Shown here: positions 44,421 through 53,949 of the stretch, piece after piece | How positions within the stretch are numbered: the first letter of the stretch is position 1 | Layout: every line of letters starts with the position of its first letter | DNA from: Chitinophagaceae bacterium | GTDB lineage: Bacteria > Bacteroidota > Bacteroidia > Chitinophagales > Chitinophagaceae | Length of the DNA stretch: 64,000 nucleotides | Reading direction: 5' to 3' | Assembly: GCA_019638615.1 (NCBI GenBank) | Contig: JAHBTL010000038.1 | Coordinates: 1 to 64,000, forward strand | Notes under the pieces: generated by a model | What the model was told of the DNA's origin: nothing | Seen by the model: the letters and a program-made list of their open reading frames with translations, nothing else | Database searches by the model: none | Program-made: the position numbers and the translations under genes

Positions 44421-47400
44421 TTAAAAATCAACGTTCAACCCGAGCGTGTATATTTTATTGCGCGGATACCCGCTGACGTCAGATCCTGCAGTAATGATGG
44501 AATTTAACGTATTAATTTCCGGATCATAGCCCGTATAACGGGTGAAGGTGAGTAAATTCTGAGCGCTTATATAAACCCGCAGCCTCTTGACAGGGGATCT
44601 TTTTATCCGGTCAACCGGGAGGTTGTAGGCAAGCACAACATTCTTCAACCGGAGATATGACCCGTCTTCCACCACGTAGGAGGAACTGTAAGTGAATTCA
44701 TTGTTGAGTCCGCTCCATCTCGGCGCATTTGTTTGAGGAGCCTGGCTTGTCCAGCGGTTGAAGATCGAAACAAGACCGCCCTGGTAAGGATAAGGCGTCT
44801 CAAGCATGGTTTTTTGTGCATTGAGGATATCATTCCCATAGGAATAGGTAAACAAAGCGCTCAGCTCAAAAGGCCCGTACCTGAAATCGTTGCTGAACCC
44901 GCCGAAAAATTTGGGATTACCATTCCCGATAACGGTCCTGTCAAGCGCGGTTATCTGATTATCAGGCTTGCCATCGGGACCGCTGATATCCTTGTATTTT
45001 CTTTCGCCCAGCATGGTAGGCATAGAAATATGAATAGGGGCTGCTGCCAGCTCTTCCGAGGTATTAACGATCCCGTCATATACATACCCAAACATGGCAC
45101 CGAGCGATTGACCAACCCTTACCACATAGGCATCTCCCAGGCGGTCGGCTTTGCCTATATAAAATTCTGTTTGACCATCGTTTAACCGCAGCACTTTGCT
45201 GACATTAGAAGCGATATTAAAATTGGTGCTCCAACCGAATTTACCCTTAAGGTTAACAGTATTCAAAGCAAGCTCGAAGCCTTTCACCTGGATGTCTCCC
45301 ACATTTCTCAATACGGAAGTAAACCCCGAATACTGTGACAAGGGCGCATTCAACAAAAGATCCTGCGATTTCTTATTATATACTTCCGCGGTAATTAAAA
45401 CCCGGTCTTTCAGGATACCCAGGTCAACGGCTATATTAGACTGGATCGTGGTTTCCCATCGCAGATCGGCATTACCGAGCTGGGTAGGTCCGAATCCAAC
45501 GGCAGTACGATCGTCCACCACCACAGGGAAACCGGGATAAAAAGTTCCATAAGTTGTATAAGATGAATAAGACGGTACGGATTCATTTCCTGTTTTACCC
45601 CAGGTAGCCCTGAGCTTTAAGGTGGAAATCGCAGGAAGCGCCTTCATAAAGTTTTCCTGGTCAATTTTCCAGGCAAGGCCTACCGAAGGGAAATAGCCCC
45701 ATTTGTTTTTCGGGAACTTTGAGCTCCCGTCGGCCCTCATGCTTGCTGTCAAAAGATATTTATCAAGAAAACCATAGTTAACTCTTCCCAGGTAACTTAC
45801 TATCCCGCTTTTTGCCCGGTTGGTTTCTGGCGGCAGGATCCTGTTCGCCACACCCAGGTTATCGTATCCCATTGACTGAATGGGAAAGCCCTGCGCACTC
45901 ATAGAATAGCTTGCTCTAACCGCGGTTTGGACGGTGAATCCTGCTAACGCATTCAATGAATGATTTCCTATATTTTTTTTATAGTTCAGGGTATTCTCAT
46001 TTAATAAACCAATATAGTCTCCGCCGCTCTGTCCTCCTGCCCCTTGTGTGTTGGCCCCGGAAGACGATTCTGTGGGATAAAAGTAGTGTGTCGTATAAGG
46101 CGCATACGTTACTCCTCCTGCAAGCTTTAACACCAGGTCCTCAGCCAGTGTTATATCAAAGCTGGAATTAAACATGGCCTGGTTATTCAATGACTTGATT
46201 TGCCTGAGCATTAGATCCACGTATGGGTCCCTGCCATTTGCTCCTCCGGGCCCGCCTAATATGGCCAGGTAATTATTTAAGTCTGTTCCCGCAGGCCTGT
46301 AGGGGCTTACTTTTACCGCAGAATAGGTTATTCCGCCGGAACCTGTTACCGGCGGGCCTGACTGGTCGGTTCGGGAAAGATAGATGATGGTGTGGTTTGA
46401 CACGCGTTTCGAGATCCTGGCAATGGTACTGATCCTGGCAGTATATCTTTTAAAATTGGTACCTATGGCAATGCCATCCTGCCCGGTATATCCGACAGAG
46501 CCGGAGATCCTGAGGTTTTCAGATCCTCCCGTAAACGAGACATTATGATTTTGCATGGGCGCTATTCTGTAGATCTTATCCTGCCAGTCTGTGCTGGTGG
46601 AATCTTTATAATCCGGCCAGTTGTAAAACACCGTGTCTCCTATACCCGATCCCTTGGGATTGGACAGCATATAATGCTGCACTTCGGCGTATTGCAGTGT
46701 ATTCATTACGTCCCGTTTTACGCCCAGCGCCTGAATGCTGTAATACCCGTCATAGCTAACGCTGAACTTCCCTGCTTTCCCTGATTTGGTGGTAATAATG
46801 ATTACACCATTGGCGCCCCTGGAACCATAGATGGCGGTAGCAGAAGCGTCCTTTAATATTTCTACAGATTCTACATCATTGGGATTGATGTTGTTATTGG
46901 ACCCTCCCAATTGAGGAAATCCGTCAATCACATATAAGGGTTCGTTGCTTGCAGAAATGGAAGAGCCGGCCCGCACAAGAATGCTTACATTAGATCCCGG
47001 CGCACCATCATTGGATGTCACCTGTACCCCCGCGGCCCTGCCCTGTAAAGCAGTGTTTAAAGACATCTCCGGGCTTTTTACGATATCTGCTGATCTTACG
47101 GTGGCAACAGAGCCTGTTAAGTCTCTCCGTTTCATCTGCCCGTAACCAACCACTACCACCTGGTCCATATCCGCAACTTTGGCCTTCATCACTATATTGA
47201 TATTCCTCCGGTTACCGATCAAAACTTCCTGCTGCTCATAGCTTACATGAGAAAACACCAGCGTTCCCTTCAGTTCCGACAACCGGAGCGTATAATTTCC
47301 GTTGGCGTCAGTGGTCGCGCCTAACTGCGAGCCTTTCAGTCCTACACTCACACCGGACAGCATATCACCGTCTTCATTAGAAATAGTGCCCGTTACATCA

Positions 47401-47801
47401 ATCAAAGAATCCTGCTGAGCTATAGCCGGACTGTTTATTTTTTCAGGCTTAGGTTTTATTACAACCGTTTTTTCTACAATACTCCAGCTCAGGGGTTGCT
47501 GACTGAAAAGAAGTTCCAGCACAGTCGGCAGCTCAGCATCTTTTACAGACAGCGTAACAAGCTGCGCTTTGCCGAGGATTTCATAGGTATAAAGAAATCC
47601 ATATCCCGTTTGCTTTTTGATGTCCCGGAATACCTTTTCCAGTTTCGCATTTTTGGCAGAAAGCGTGACCTTTTGCGAGAAGCCGGCGGCGCTGAGGGCA
47701 AGCGAGCCGCAGAGCAATAAAATGGCCGTGAAGTTCATTATCAACAGCAGTTTTTTGGTGAGCCCCCGCGTTTGCGGACAGGCAATAGCTTTTAAAGCCA
47801 T
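44421..47801 (-). CDS. SusC/RagA-family TonB-dependent transporter with STN domain
   Basis: The product is 1126 aa with a signal peptide at about 18-43. A secretin/TonB STN domain follows (about 50-115: KLEKVFRDIKKQTGYGFLYTY), which usually means signalling to an anti-sigma factor. Next come a carboxypeptidase-regulatory-like domain (about 135-210), a plug domain with the SusC signature (LQGRAAGVQVTSNDGAPGS, IRV-like LVRAG, EPLYVIDGFP) and a 22-strand barrel ending GLNVDF. It imports oligosaccharides across the outer membrane using TonB energy. Its STN domain matches the FecR and ECF sigma genes immediately upstream. susD follows 19 nt downstream. Confidence 0.96.
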   Translation of the reverse strand: MALKAIACPQTRGLTKKLLLIMNFTAILLLCGSLALSAAGFSQKVTLSAKNAKLEKVFRDIKKQTGYGFLYTYEILGKAQLVTLSVKDAELPTVLELLFSQQPLSWSIVEKTVVIKPKPEKINSPAIAQQDSLIDVTGTISNEDGDMLSGVSVGLKGSQLGATTDANGNYTLRLSELKGTLVFSHVSYEQQEVLIGNRRNINIVMKAKVADMDQVVVVGYGQMKRRDLTGSVATVRSADIVKSPEMSLNTALQGRAAGVQVTSNDGAPGSNVSILVRAGSSISASNEPLYVIDGFPQLGGSNNNINPNDVESVEILKDASATAIYGSRGANGVIIITTKSGKAGKFSVSYDGYYSIQALGVKRDVMNTLQYAEVQHYMLSNPKGSGIGDTVFYNWPDYKDSTSTDWQDKIYRIAPMQNHNVSFTGGSENLRISGSVGYTGQDGIAIGTNFKRYTARISTIARISKRVSNHTIIYLSRTDQSGPPVTGSGGITYSAVKVSPYRPAGTDLNNYLAILGGPGGANGRDPYVDLMLRQIKSLNNQAMFNSSFDITLAEDLVLKLAGGVTYAPYTTHYFYPTESSSGANTQGAGGQSGGDYIGLLNENTLNYKKNIGNHSLNALAGFTVQTAVRASYSMSAQGFPIQSMGYDNLGVANRILPPETNRAKSGIVSYLGRVNYGFLDKYLLTASMRADGSSKFPKNKWGYFPSVGLAWKIDQENFMKALPAISTLKLRATWGKTGNESVPSYSSYTTYGTFYPGFPVVVDDRTAVGFGPTQLGNADLRWETTIQSNIAVDLGILKDRVLITAEVYNKKSQDLLLNAPLSQYSGFTSVLRNVGDIQVKGFELALNTVNLKGKFGWSTNFNIASNVSKVLRLNDGQTEFYIGKADRLGDAYVVRVGQSLGAMFGYVYDGIVNTSEELAAAPIHISMPTMLGERKYKDISGPDGKPDNQITALDRTVIGNGNPKFFGGFSNDFRYGPFELSALFTYSYGNDILNAQKTMLETPYPYQGGLVSIFNRWTSQAPQTNAPRWSGLNNEFTYSSSYVVEDGSYLRLKNVVLAYNLPVDRIKRSPVKRLRVYISAQNLLTFTRYTGYDPEINTLNSIITAGSDVSGYPRNKIYTLGLNVDF

Positions 47802-47970
47802 AACTTTGTTTTAGTTTGGGTTTGACAATATGATACAATGCTTCGAGGCTTGTTTTCAAGGGTTAGCCTGAACGTTCAGCAGGGATGCCGGTACAAGCGG
47901 TGTCCCTGTTTTCATTCGGCCGGAAAATGAATGATTTGGTGAACTTTCAACAGTATAGCTAACGGCTCTT

Positions 47971-49149
47971 CTATGGTAATACGATGATTTTCTTTCCTTC
48001 TATTTTTACGTGTAATACCCCCGTGTTCTCCAGCATCTCAAATACCTTCGATGCTTCCACGTTGCGCGAAATATCTCCGCCGAAATGCTGCTCCACGGGC
48101 TTTCCCCGGAATTCCAGCTCCACATCATACCAGCGTGCAATTTCCCGGAGCGTTTCTTCCGTACCCGTGCCCTGGAATATGAACCTCCCTTTCTTCCATG
48201 CCATAACCGCTTCCAGGTCTACATCACTATCTACTTTTATTCCGTTCTTTACCTGTGCCTGCTGACCGGGCTTGAGGATATTACCCGATGCGTTTTTTGT
48301 GACGGACACGCTTCCTTCCAGCAGCGTTACCCGTATTTCATTTTCTTCATCATACGCCTTAATGTTAAAGTGTGTTCCGAGCACCCGGGTTTCCATTTCC
48401 CCTTTGGTTACGATGAACGGCTTTTGCACATCATGCGCCACTTCAAAATAGGCTTCACCGTCAATACTCACTCTTCGTTCTTTGCCGGTAAAGGTTACCG
48501 GGTATGTCACCGACGATCCTGCGTTTAGCCATACCCGTGAGCCGTCTGAGAATGTCATATCTACCGGGCGGCTGCCTTTGGGGTTATATAAAGTATTATA
48601 GATCGTTTCCGTTGTCGTTCCTCTGTAAGCAATTTTACCATCCTCCAGCTTTACCAGCTTTACGTTGTCTTCCAAGGCAAGTTGGCCTTTAGTTGTGCTA
48701 TCCAGGTAAACGCTGGTGCCATTGGCAAGCCGGATCATTGCACGATTGCTCGCCGGCGGTTTCACATCGGCTGCGGGCTGTTGTACAATATCTTTTACTG
48801 TATCATCCGGGCGGTTGCCGCGCTGGCTGATAAAATAGCCGGTTACGAAAATCAGCACGGCGGCAGCGGTGGCGGGGATCCACCGGCGGATGTTGCGAAC
48901 AGGTATTTCCTTTTGAGGAATAACATCTTCCTGCGGCAATAAATTTTTGAGCCGCTGCATAAAGTCGGGCGCAACACGCTGCGGCAGATCCGGATTGGAC
49001 CGGAGCGCTTCATTATAGGCTTCCAGCACCTGGTACGCGTCGGCGGCAGGTGCTGTTTCCAGGAATTTCATCCAACTATTTAAGAGTGTTGGCTCAACAT
49101 CGCCTTTAGCGATCATTCCCGCGGTTTGGATGGCTTTTTCGGTTGTCAT
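47971..49149 (-). CDS. FecR-type anti-sigma factor
   Basis: The product is 392 aa from the ATG at 49149 (MTTEKAIQ); the frame upstream overlaps the sigma-gene end region and lacks domain similarity. A cytoplasmic helical N-terminus (1-80) precedes one membrane helix (about 87-107, ATAAAVLIFVTGYFI), a FecR domain (about 180-270, TFSDGSRVWLNAGSSVTYP, then EAYFEVAHD) and a C-terminal DUF4974/STN-like domain (about 315-392). It binds the cognate ECF sigma factor and releases it when the STN domain of SusC signals substrate. It starts 59 nt downstream of the sigma gene and is followed by susC. Confidence 0.93.
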   Translation of the reverse strand: MTTEKAIQTAGMIAKGDVEPTLLNSWMKFLETAPAADAYQVLEAYNEALRSNPDLPQRVAPDFMQRLKNLLPQEDVIPQKEIPVRNIRRWIPATAAAVLIFVTGYFISQRGNRPDDTVKDIVQQPAADVKPPASNRAMIRLANGTSVYLDSTTKGQLALEDNVKLVKLEDGKIAYRGTTTETIYNTLYNPKGSRPVDMTFSDGSRVWLNAGSSVTYPVTFTGKERRVSIDGEAYFEVAHDVQKPFIVTKGEMETRVLGTHFNIKAYDEENEIRVTLLEGSVSVTKNASGNILKPGQQAQVKNGIKVDSDVDLEAVMAWKKGRFIFQGTGTEETLREIARWYDVELEFRGKPVEQHFGGDISRNVEASKVFEMLENTGVLHVKIEGKKIIVLP

Positions 49150-49208
49150 GTAAATTATGAGCGTGTGGATATAAGACGGATGAGGGTAGCGAAAGAGGAG
49201 AAATTTTT

Positions 49209-49835
49209 TTACGATTTTAACCAGAGCACTAAAAATATACCCATCACACCCAGCCATTCGCCATGCTCTTTAAGATAGTTTTTAATAGCGACGTTTGCTG
49301 TATATAATCTTTTTTTGACAGCGTCCTTACTGATAGAAAGCTTTTCGGCGATCTCATCGAGGGAAAGATCCTTTTCCGTGCTGAGTGCAAATACTTCCCG
49401 CAATTTAGGAGTAAGGTTGTCAATGGCTTTTTGAGCCGTAGTATTGTAATGTGCATACTGCAAAAGATCTTCCGGCCCGGTCGCCGGCGTAGCAGGATCT
49501 TTCATTTCGGCATACCTTTCCTGGAACCTTCGTTTCGCCTGCTGGCGGCGCAACAGGTCAATCACCCTGGTTTTTGCCATGCGGAACAAATACCGGTCAA
49601 AAGAACGGATGGCGATCAGCGTTTCACGCTTCTCCCATATTTTTAAAAATATATCCTGGATGATATCTTCCGTTTCGACTTTGTATTGCGTTGCAAAAGG
49701 GAATAGAAAATTAGAAAGGAGCGGCAGATATTTTTCAAATAATTGTACGTAGGCCTGTATATTGCCGTCTGACACCTGTTGCAGCAGCAACCTGTCATCA
49801 GCAAGCCTGTCTGTATGTATATAAACCGGGCGCAT
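49209..49835 (-). CDS. ECF-family RNA polymerase sigma-70 factor
   Basis: The product is 208 aa from the ATG at 49835; an upstream GTG at 49886 would add 17 residues. Region 2 is at about 30-100 (YLPLLSNFLFPFATQ, EDIIQDIFLKIWEK, FDRYLFRMAKTRVIDLLRR). Region 4 is at about 130-190 (LTPKLREVFALSTEKDLSLDEIAEKLSISKDAVKKRLY). A hydrophobic C-terminal tail (GVMGIFLVLWL) is common in Bacteroidota PUL sigma factors. It should direct transcription of the PUL and be held inactive by the FecR protein encoded next to it. Confidence 0.94.
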   Translation of the reverse strand: MRPVYIHTDRLADDRLLLQQVSDGNIQAYVQLFEKYLPLLSNFLFPFATQYKVETEDIIQDIFLKIWEKRETLIAIRSFDRYLFRMAKTRVIDLLRRQQAKRRFQERYAEMKDPATPATGPEDLLQYAHYNTTAQKAIDNLTPKLREVFALSTEKDLSLDEIAEKLSISKDAVKKRLYTANVAIKNYLKEHGEWLGVMGIFLVLWLKS

Positions 49836-50374
49836 AGCAGTGTAATAAAAAAGTATTGCCGAAACCTCCTCTTTAGTCCTGTTCACACGTCTTTATATAG
49901 AGCGATGTGGTAGAAAACCTGAAAATAGACAACGAAATGAGGTTTCCTGCTGCTAAGCATTTGCTCGTTAAAGAAAACGGAAATTAGTGTTTTATAGCAA
50001 AAAGGTAAAATAAATACAACCCTTTTAAAAAAATTTCGTGACTGATCACATCAGGGTTACGGGCAGGATCTTGTTGCCCGCGTCCAACGTATCGGGCAAT
50101 CGCAGTCAAGCAGCAATAAGGAGAGCCGCCATTACAATATCTGCCGGCATGCTTCTGCATTGATCCATCAAAGTTGCCAGGTTGAGTTTGTAGTTTGTTA
50201 TGCCAGTTTGGTACCCCGCCTGAAAGGGTATTCAATCCAATCAAATGACCCTGTAAATCCCACTGTTTGCAGGCTTTTTCAAAAAAGTCGGTTAAAATTT
50301 GGGCGATGTGTGTAAAAAATACGCTATTTTTAAGCCTTTCATAGGATAAGGTTTAATGGTTAAAAACCATTGTT

Positions 50375-50394
50375 TCCCCTGTTTCTACAGGGGA
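50375..50394 (+). terminator. Possible isolated terminator hairpin
   Basis: An 8-bp perfect stem TCCCCTGT/ACAGGGGA with loop TTCT is followed on the plus strand by TTTATATTTT. No plus-strand gene precedes it, so it may end an unannotated transcript. Confidence 0.4.
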
Positions 50395-50934
50395 TTTATA
50401 TTTTAAGAAAAAAATTGGGCATTCTTAATTTTCAGGGGGAGCTCCGGGGTCAACGCCGTTCAGCCAGGCTGCGTCAATTATGAACACTATGCGCCCGTTT
50501 ACCATTAGTTGTATATGCTGCACGCGAAAATTGTCCTGCGCCGGCTTTTTTAAAACAATATGGGAGTAATTTCTATTGAAAAATATCAACGAAAAACGCG
50601 CTACGGCATGAAAATCAGTAAAAATACGGTGCAGTAAAGCCATCAATCTTGTTGACCTAACTCAAATAAAACTTCCAACAACAGTAGAAACTGCAACGCA
50701 GGTTTTGAACAGGCATTCGTTAATTTACGATGTACATAACCGCAGGATATCATCATATTGATACAGTGTTTATTAGTTTCCCCTTATACAGTGTAAGGAA
50801 TATTGCTAATGATATGCTTTTTATACGATCAACACCCAAAAGTGCCGCTCGTATTTTCCCTATACTGTAGTGCCGGCGCCACAAAACTACAAGTGTTGCT
50901 ACTGTTTTTTTTTCAAAACATGTATCCTTTCTTT

Positions 50935-51265
50935 GTGTAACAAATCCAATGATCCAAATCCGAATCCAAGTCCTTAATATCCGAATCCATGAAGAACCGA
51001 ATCCTTTGATAAACCGTTTGTAAATCCAAAAACCTCGAGAAACAACCCAATCCTGTGAATAAACCGATCAACGATCCGTCCATGGAAAACCAGCCAGTCC
51101 TGTGAAAACCGAAACATCCAATGACTATTGAAAAATCTGTCCATTGAAAAACCTGAAATCCGTCCGTGAAAAATCTATCCGTGAAAGACCACAAGATCTT
51201 ATGAGAAACCGAAGCAAATCCGATACCTTGTAAAAACAGCAGTGTATTAACCGTCCAAGTAAAAC
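50935..51265. repeat. Degenerate short tandem repeat tract
   Basis: Read on the minus strand, an irregular unit near GGTTTTTCACGGACGGAT recurs many times with 18-26 nt spacing (variants GGTTTTTCAATGGACAGAT, GGTTTTCACAGGACTGG, GGTTTTCCATGGACGGAT, GGTTTATTCACAGGATTGG). Units differ by point changes and small indels that do not respect a reading frame, although one minus-strand frame happens to stay open. Composition is biased (few C on the minus strand). It is not a CRISPR: there are no constant repeats or regular spacers. Confidence 0.65.
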
Positions 51266-51502
51266 ATTGCGTGAATTGCAACAGAAAATGAATGTGTGAC
51301 AACACACAACAACTATTCCCGGGCCTTATTCCCTTACAACCTCCCGAAGTTATTGTCATTTTCTGTTGCTTTTTTTATTTCCCCGCGGTCAGGCGCCCCC
51401 CACCATCATTTTTTTCAAAAAGCATACAGGTCAGCAGTTCCTTTTATCCTTTAAAAGAAATAGTTTGCATATTAATGGAACATAACTTGCAACTACATTT
51501 TC

Positions 51503-53191
51503 ATGCTGCCCCTACACAATAAAATCAAAAAAGCAACAGCCACCCCCAAAGGAAAGATCATAACAGGAGTTGTGCTGCTGTTATTCTCCGGCGGTATAGC
51601 CATAACTGTGATCTACTGGAATATGATCAAAAAAAGCTTTATACGCAATAAGGTGAAAACTACCGTACAGGAAAAAAGCAACAGGCTTTACGATATACAT
51701 TATGATGACATGGAAATGGATGAAGTATCGGGTAATCTGCAGATCAGCAATATGAAGCTTCATTATGATTCAGCCCAAAGCAAATTGCTTGAGGAACAAA
51801 ACCAGGAGCCACCCATACTATTTCAAATTGAAATCCCTTTGATCAGCATAACCGGGGTAAAAACTCCACAGGCGCTGCTCAACAGGCAAATTTCAGGAAC
51901 AAAACTGCATATAAGCAATCCTGTCATTAATATAATATATACACGTAAGGGACAGGATTCTTCCAAAAGTATCCCTACCGAAGCGGTATATAAGCAGATC
52001 CTGGGCGAGCTCAGTCAGATTAAAATTGATACCCTGCTTATCAGCAATGCGCATATAATCACCCATGATCTGAAAACGGGCAGGCAACAACTGAAGTTAT
52101 CGGGTGTTCATATTCAGTTGCGTGATCTTGTAATTGACAGCACTTCCAACAACGACCCAACCCGGCTAATGTTCGCGAAACACCTTGATATTCAATGTGG
52201 CAAATTATCCTGGGCAACACCGAATAAATCGTACAGCTTTTCCATCGACAGCATACAATTGATATCGGATCAGCAAATGGCTGCTGCCAAAAGCTTTAAA
52301 ATCATTCCTGCACTGGGCGAAGAAGCTTTCGCAAAGAAAAAAGGAGTGCAGGCAGACTGGTTTAAAATTGATCTGAATAATATAACGATAAGCCAGCTCA
52401 ATTTCCATGAATTGCTCAGGGAAAATATTCTTGCCGGCAATGTTATGCTTTCCCGGTCATCTATAAAAATTTACAAGGATATGACCTTGCCGCCCGATGG
52501 TAAAAGCAGGATAGGCACTTACCCTCAGCAGCGCATCGCCCAAATACCCATACCCATTGAGCTGAAAACACTGCAGTTGAAAAACACTTATCTTGAATAC
52601 AAGGAAAAAGGACGCATCGTTCAAAAAACAGGCAGGGTCATTTTTAAAAACCTGAACGGAACATTTCATAATATCAGCAATAAAAAGTCGGCTATTGCAA
52701 AAAACAACCTGCTTACCGCCGACCTCAACGCTGTTTTCCTGCACAAATACCCCGTAAAAACGCAATGGAAGTTTTATTTATCCAATCCCAAAGGAAGATT
52801 TGATGTAAAAGGTCAGTTGGGCGCTTTAGACGCCAGGGATGCGAATGAGATCATTGTTCCGCTGGGGGGTGCCAGAGTTGACAAAGGAAAACTGGATGCC
52901 TTAAGCTTCGATTTAAAAGCAGATGATTATGGCATGGAAGGCAGCGTAAAAATATTGTACAAAGACCTCAAAGTATCCGTATTAAAGAAGGACGAAGCAA
53001 CCCGGGAACTGAAAAAAAGGAAACTGGCAAGCGTGGGCGTTAATCTGCTGGTAAAAAACAACAACCCTTCCGGTAATAAGCCACCCCGCATTGCCAACAT
53101 TCATTTTGAGAGAGATACTACAAGGTCCATGTTCCATATGTCATGGAAAACATTGATGAAGGGAATCAAAGAAACAGCGATGTCCAATTGA
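51503..53191 (+). CDS. AsmA-like membrane-anchored protein
   Basis: The product is 562 aa. It has a short cytoplasmic N-terminus, one membrane helix (about 18-39, KIITGVVLLLFSGGIAITVIYW) and a long periplasmic beta-rich region with repeats of the AsmA/DUF748 kind (ISGTKLHISNPVINIIY, IKIDTLLISNAHII, ITISQLNFHE, then LDALSFDLKADDYGMEGSVKI near 460-480). Proteins of this class bridge or line the periplasm and are linked with lipid transport or outer-membrane assembly; I infer no more than that. It is monocistronic and its stop is 11 nt from the converging barrel gene. Confidence 0.65.
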   Translation: MLPLHNKIKKATATPKGKIITGVVLLLFSGGIAITVIYWNMIKKSFIRNKVKTTVQEKSNRLYDIHYDDMEMDEVSGNLQISNMKLHYDSAQSKLLEEQNQEPPILFQIEIPLISITGVKTPQALLNRQISGTKLHISNPVINIIYTRKGQDSSKSIPTEAVYKQILGELSQIKIDTLLISNAHIITHDLKTGRQQLKLSGVHIQLRDLVIDSTSNNDPTRLMFAKHLDIQCGKLSWATPNKSYSFSIDSIQLISDQQMAAAKSFKIIPALGEEAFAKKKGVQADWFKIDLNNITISQLNFHELLRENILAGNVMLSRSSIKIYKDMTLPPDGKSRIGTYPQQRIAQIPIPIELKTLQLKNTYLEYKEKGRIVQKTGRVIFKNLNGTFHNISNKKSAIAKNNLLTADLNAVFLHKYPVKTQWKFYLSNPKGRFDVKGQLGALDARDANEIIVPLGGARVDKGKLDALSFDLKADDYGMEGSVKILYKDLKVSVLKKDEATRELKKRKLASVGVNLLVKNNNPSGNKPPRIANIHFERDTTRSMFHMSWKTLMKGIKETAMSN

Positions 53192-53202
53192 TTCCCCCCG
53201 CC

Positions 53203-53925
53203 TCACATAAAACGATACGATGCTCTTAGTGAAAGACTCAGGTTTCTGTCTTTCGGTGCTTCATACATTGTTTCTGTTTTATTAATGTTGGTAACACCGG
53301 GAATAGCTTTTACTTCTACCCCAAATTTCCTGTTGATCTGGTAACCCGCACCTAATACTATGCCCAGGTCAAACGATTTATATCCTTCTTTGGCATTATA
53401 GGTATCACCGTTCCGTTTATCTTTTGCGGTTAATAAAAGACCGGGTTGTAATCCTGCTTCCGCAAAAAAACCCCTGTTAATATCCGCCCTGTATTTTGCA
53501 GTTACCGGGATCCGCAGGTAATTTAACCTGAGGGAGGCAGCACTGTTTCCGCTGCTGCCACCGGGTTCATACCCGTACGCCTCGTATTTGCTCCCTTCCA
53601 TGCTGAAAAGTATGCCGGCATCTGCAACGATCTTGCGATCTGGCCGGGAAATGTTCATCCTCGCCCCTATCAAAAATCCTGGAAGAAATCCTTTATAGCT
53701 TTCACTCTCTCCCGTAATGGTCGAAAAGTTCAAACCCGCCACAAAAGCAGCGTCTATTGCCATTTTTACCTTCTTTTTATTTTCTTTCCTGGGATCTTCG
53801 TTATAAGCTTCTATGGCACGCCTTAATGCACCACTGGCATCATTGGGATCCAAAGGCAAACTGAATTGTGCGTAAGTGTTGATAATGCCGGTGCATAAAC
53901 CGGCCAACAGAATGATCCTTTTCAT
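53203..53925 (-). CDS. Outer-membrane beta-barrel protein (PorT/OmpW-like)
   Basis: The product is 240 aa with a signal peptide at 1-19 (ending TYAQFS). The remainder alternates as beta strands (FVAGLNFSTITG, GFLPGFLIGARMNI, NYLRIPVTAKYRADI, FFAEAGLQPGLLLTAKDK, KSFDLGIVLGAGYQI) and ends LSLRASYRFM, with a C-terminal aromatic near the end. This is the outer-membrane barrel pattern of the Bacteroidota porin-family proteins. It is the third gene of a minus-strand operon after the papain-like protein (24-nt gap) and the Cys-rich lipoprotein. Confidence 0.8.
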   Translation of the reverse strand: MKRIILLAGLCTGIINTYAQFSLPLDPNDASGALRRAIEAYNEDPRKENKKKVKMAIDAAFVAGLNFSTITGESESYKGFLPGFLIGARMNISRPDRKIVADAGILFSMEGSKYEAYGYEPGGSSGNSAASLRLNYLRIPVTAKYRADINRGFFAEAGLQPGLLLTAKDKRNGDTYNAKEGYKSFDLGIVLGAGYQINRKFGVEVKAIPGVTNINKTETMYEAPKDRNLSLSLRASYRFM

Positions 53926-53949
53926 TGTAGTTGTATTAAAATTTGAAAA

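Larger units (their letters stand above)
49887..51502. other. 1.6-kb gene-poor region
   Basis: No gene is well supported. Two minus-strand frames (50244-49984 and 50643-50425) lack recognisable domains, and the first lacks an ATG. The region holds a hairpin at 50375-50394 (TCCCCTGT-TTCT-ACAGGGGA), a 9-nt direct repeat ATACAGTGT (50761 and 50786), and a degenerate tandem repeat at about 50935-51265. The remainder shows nothing recognisable. Confidence 0.6.

Noticed and set aside
47581-47859. 92-aa minus-strand frame overlapping the SusC start
   Set aside because: It is a shadow of the susC signal peptide and STN region in another frame.
49984-50244. 86-aa minus-strand frame (GGVPNWHNKL...CNGGSPYCC)
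   Set aside because: Its start is a TTG, the frame stays open upstream to about 50358 with no ATG in it, and no domain or signal peptide is seen. It could be a decayed gene but cannot be supported.
50425-50643. 72-aa minus-strand frame starting at an ATG
   Set aside because: There is no recognisable domain, promoter or conserved neighbour; length and composition are within chance expectation for a 1.6-kb gap.
50935-51265. CRISPR array
   Set aside because: There are no constant-length identical repeats, no unique spacers and no cas genes in the window.
50913-51359. 148-aa minus-strand frame over the repeat tract
   Set aside because: Repeat units differ by indels that are not multiples of three, so the open frame is a by-product of low stop-codon content, not a conserved repeat protein.
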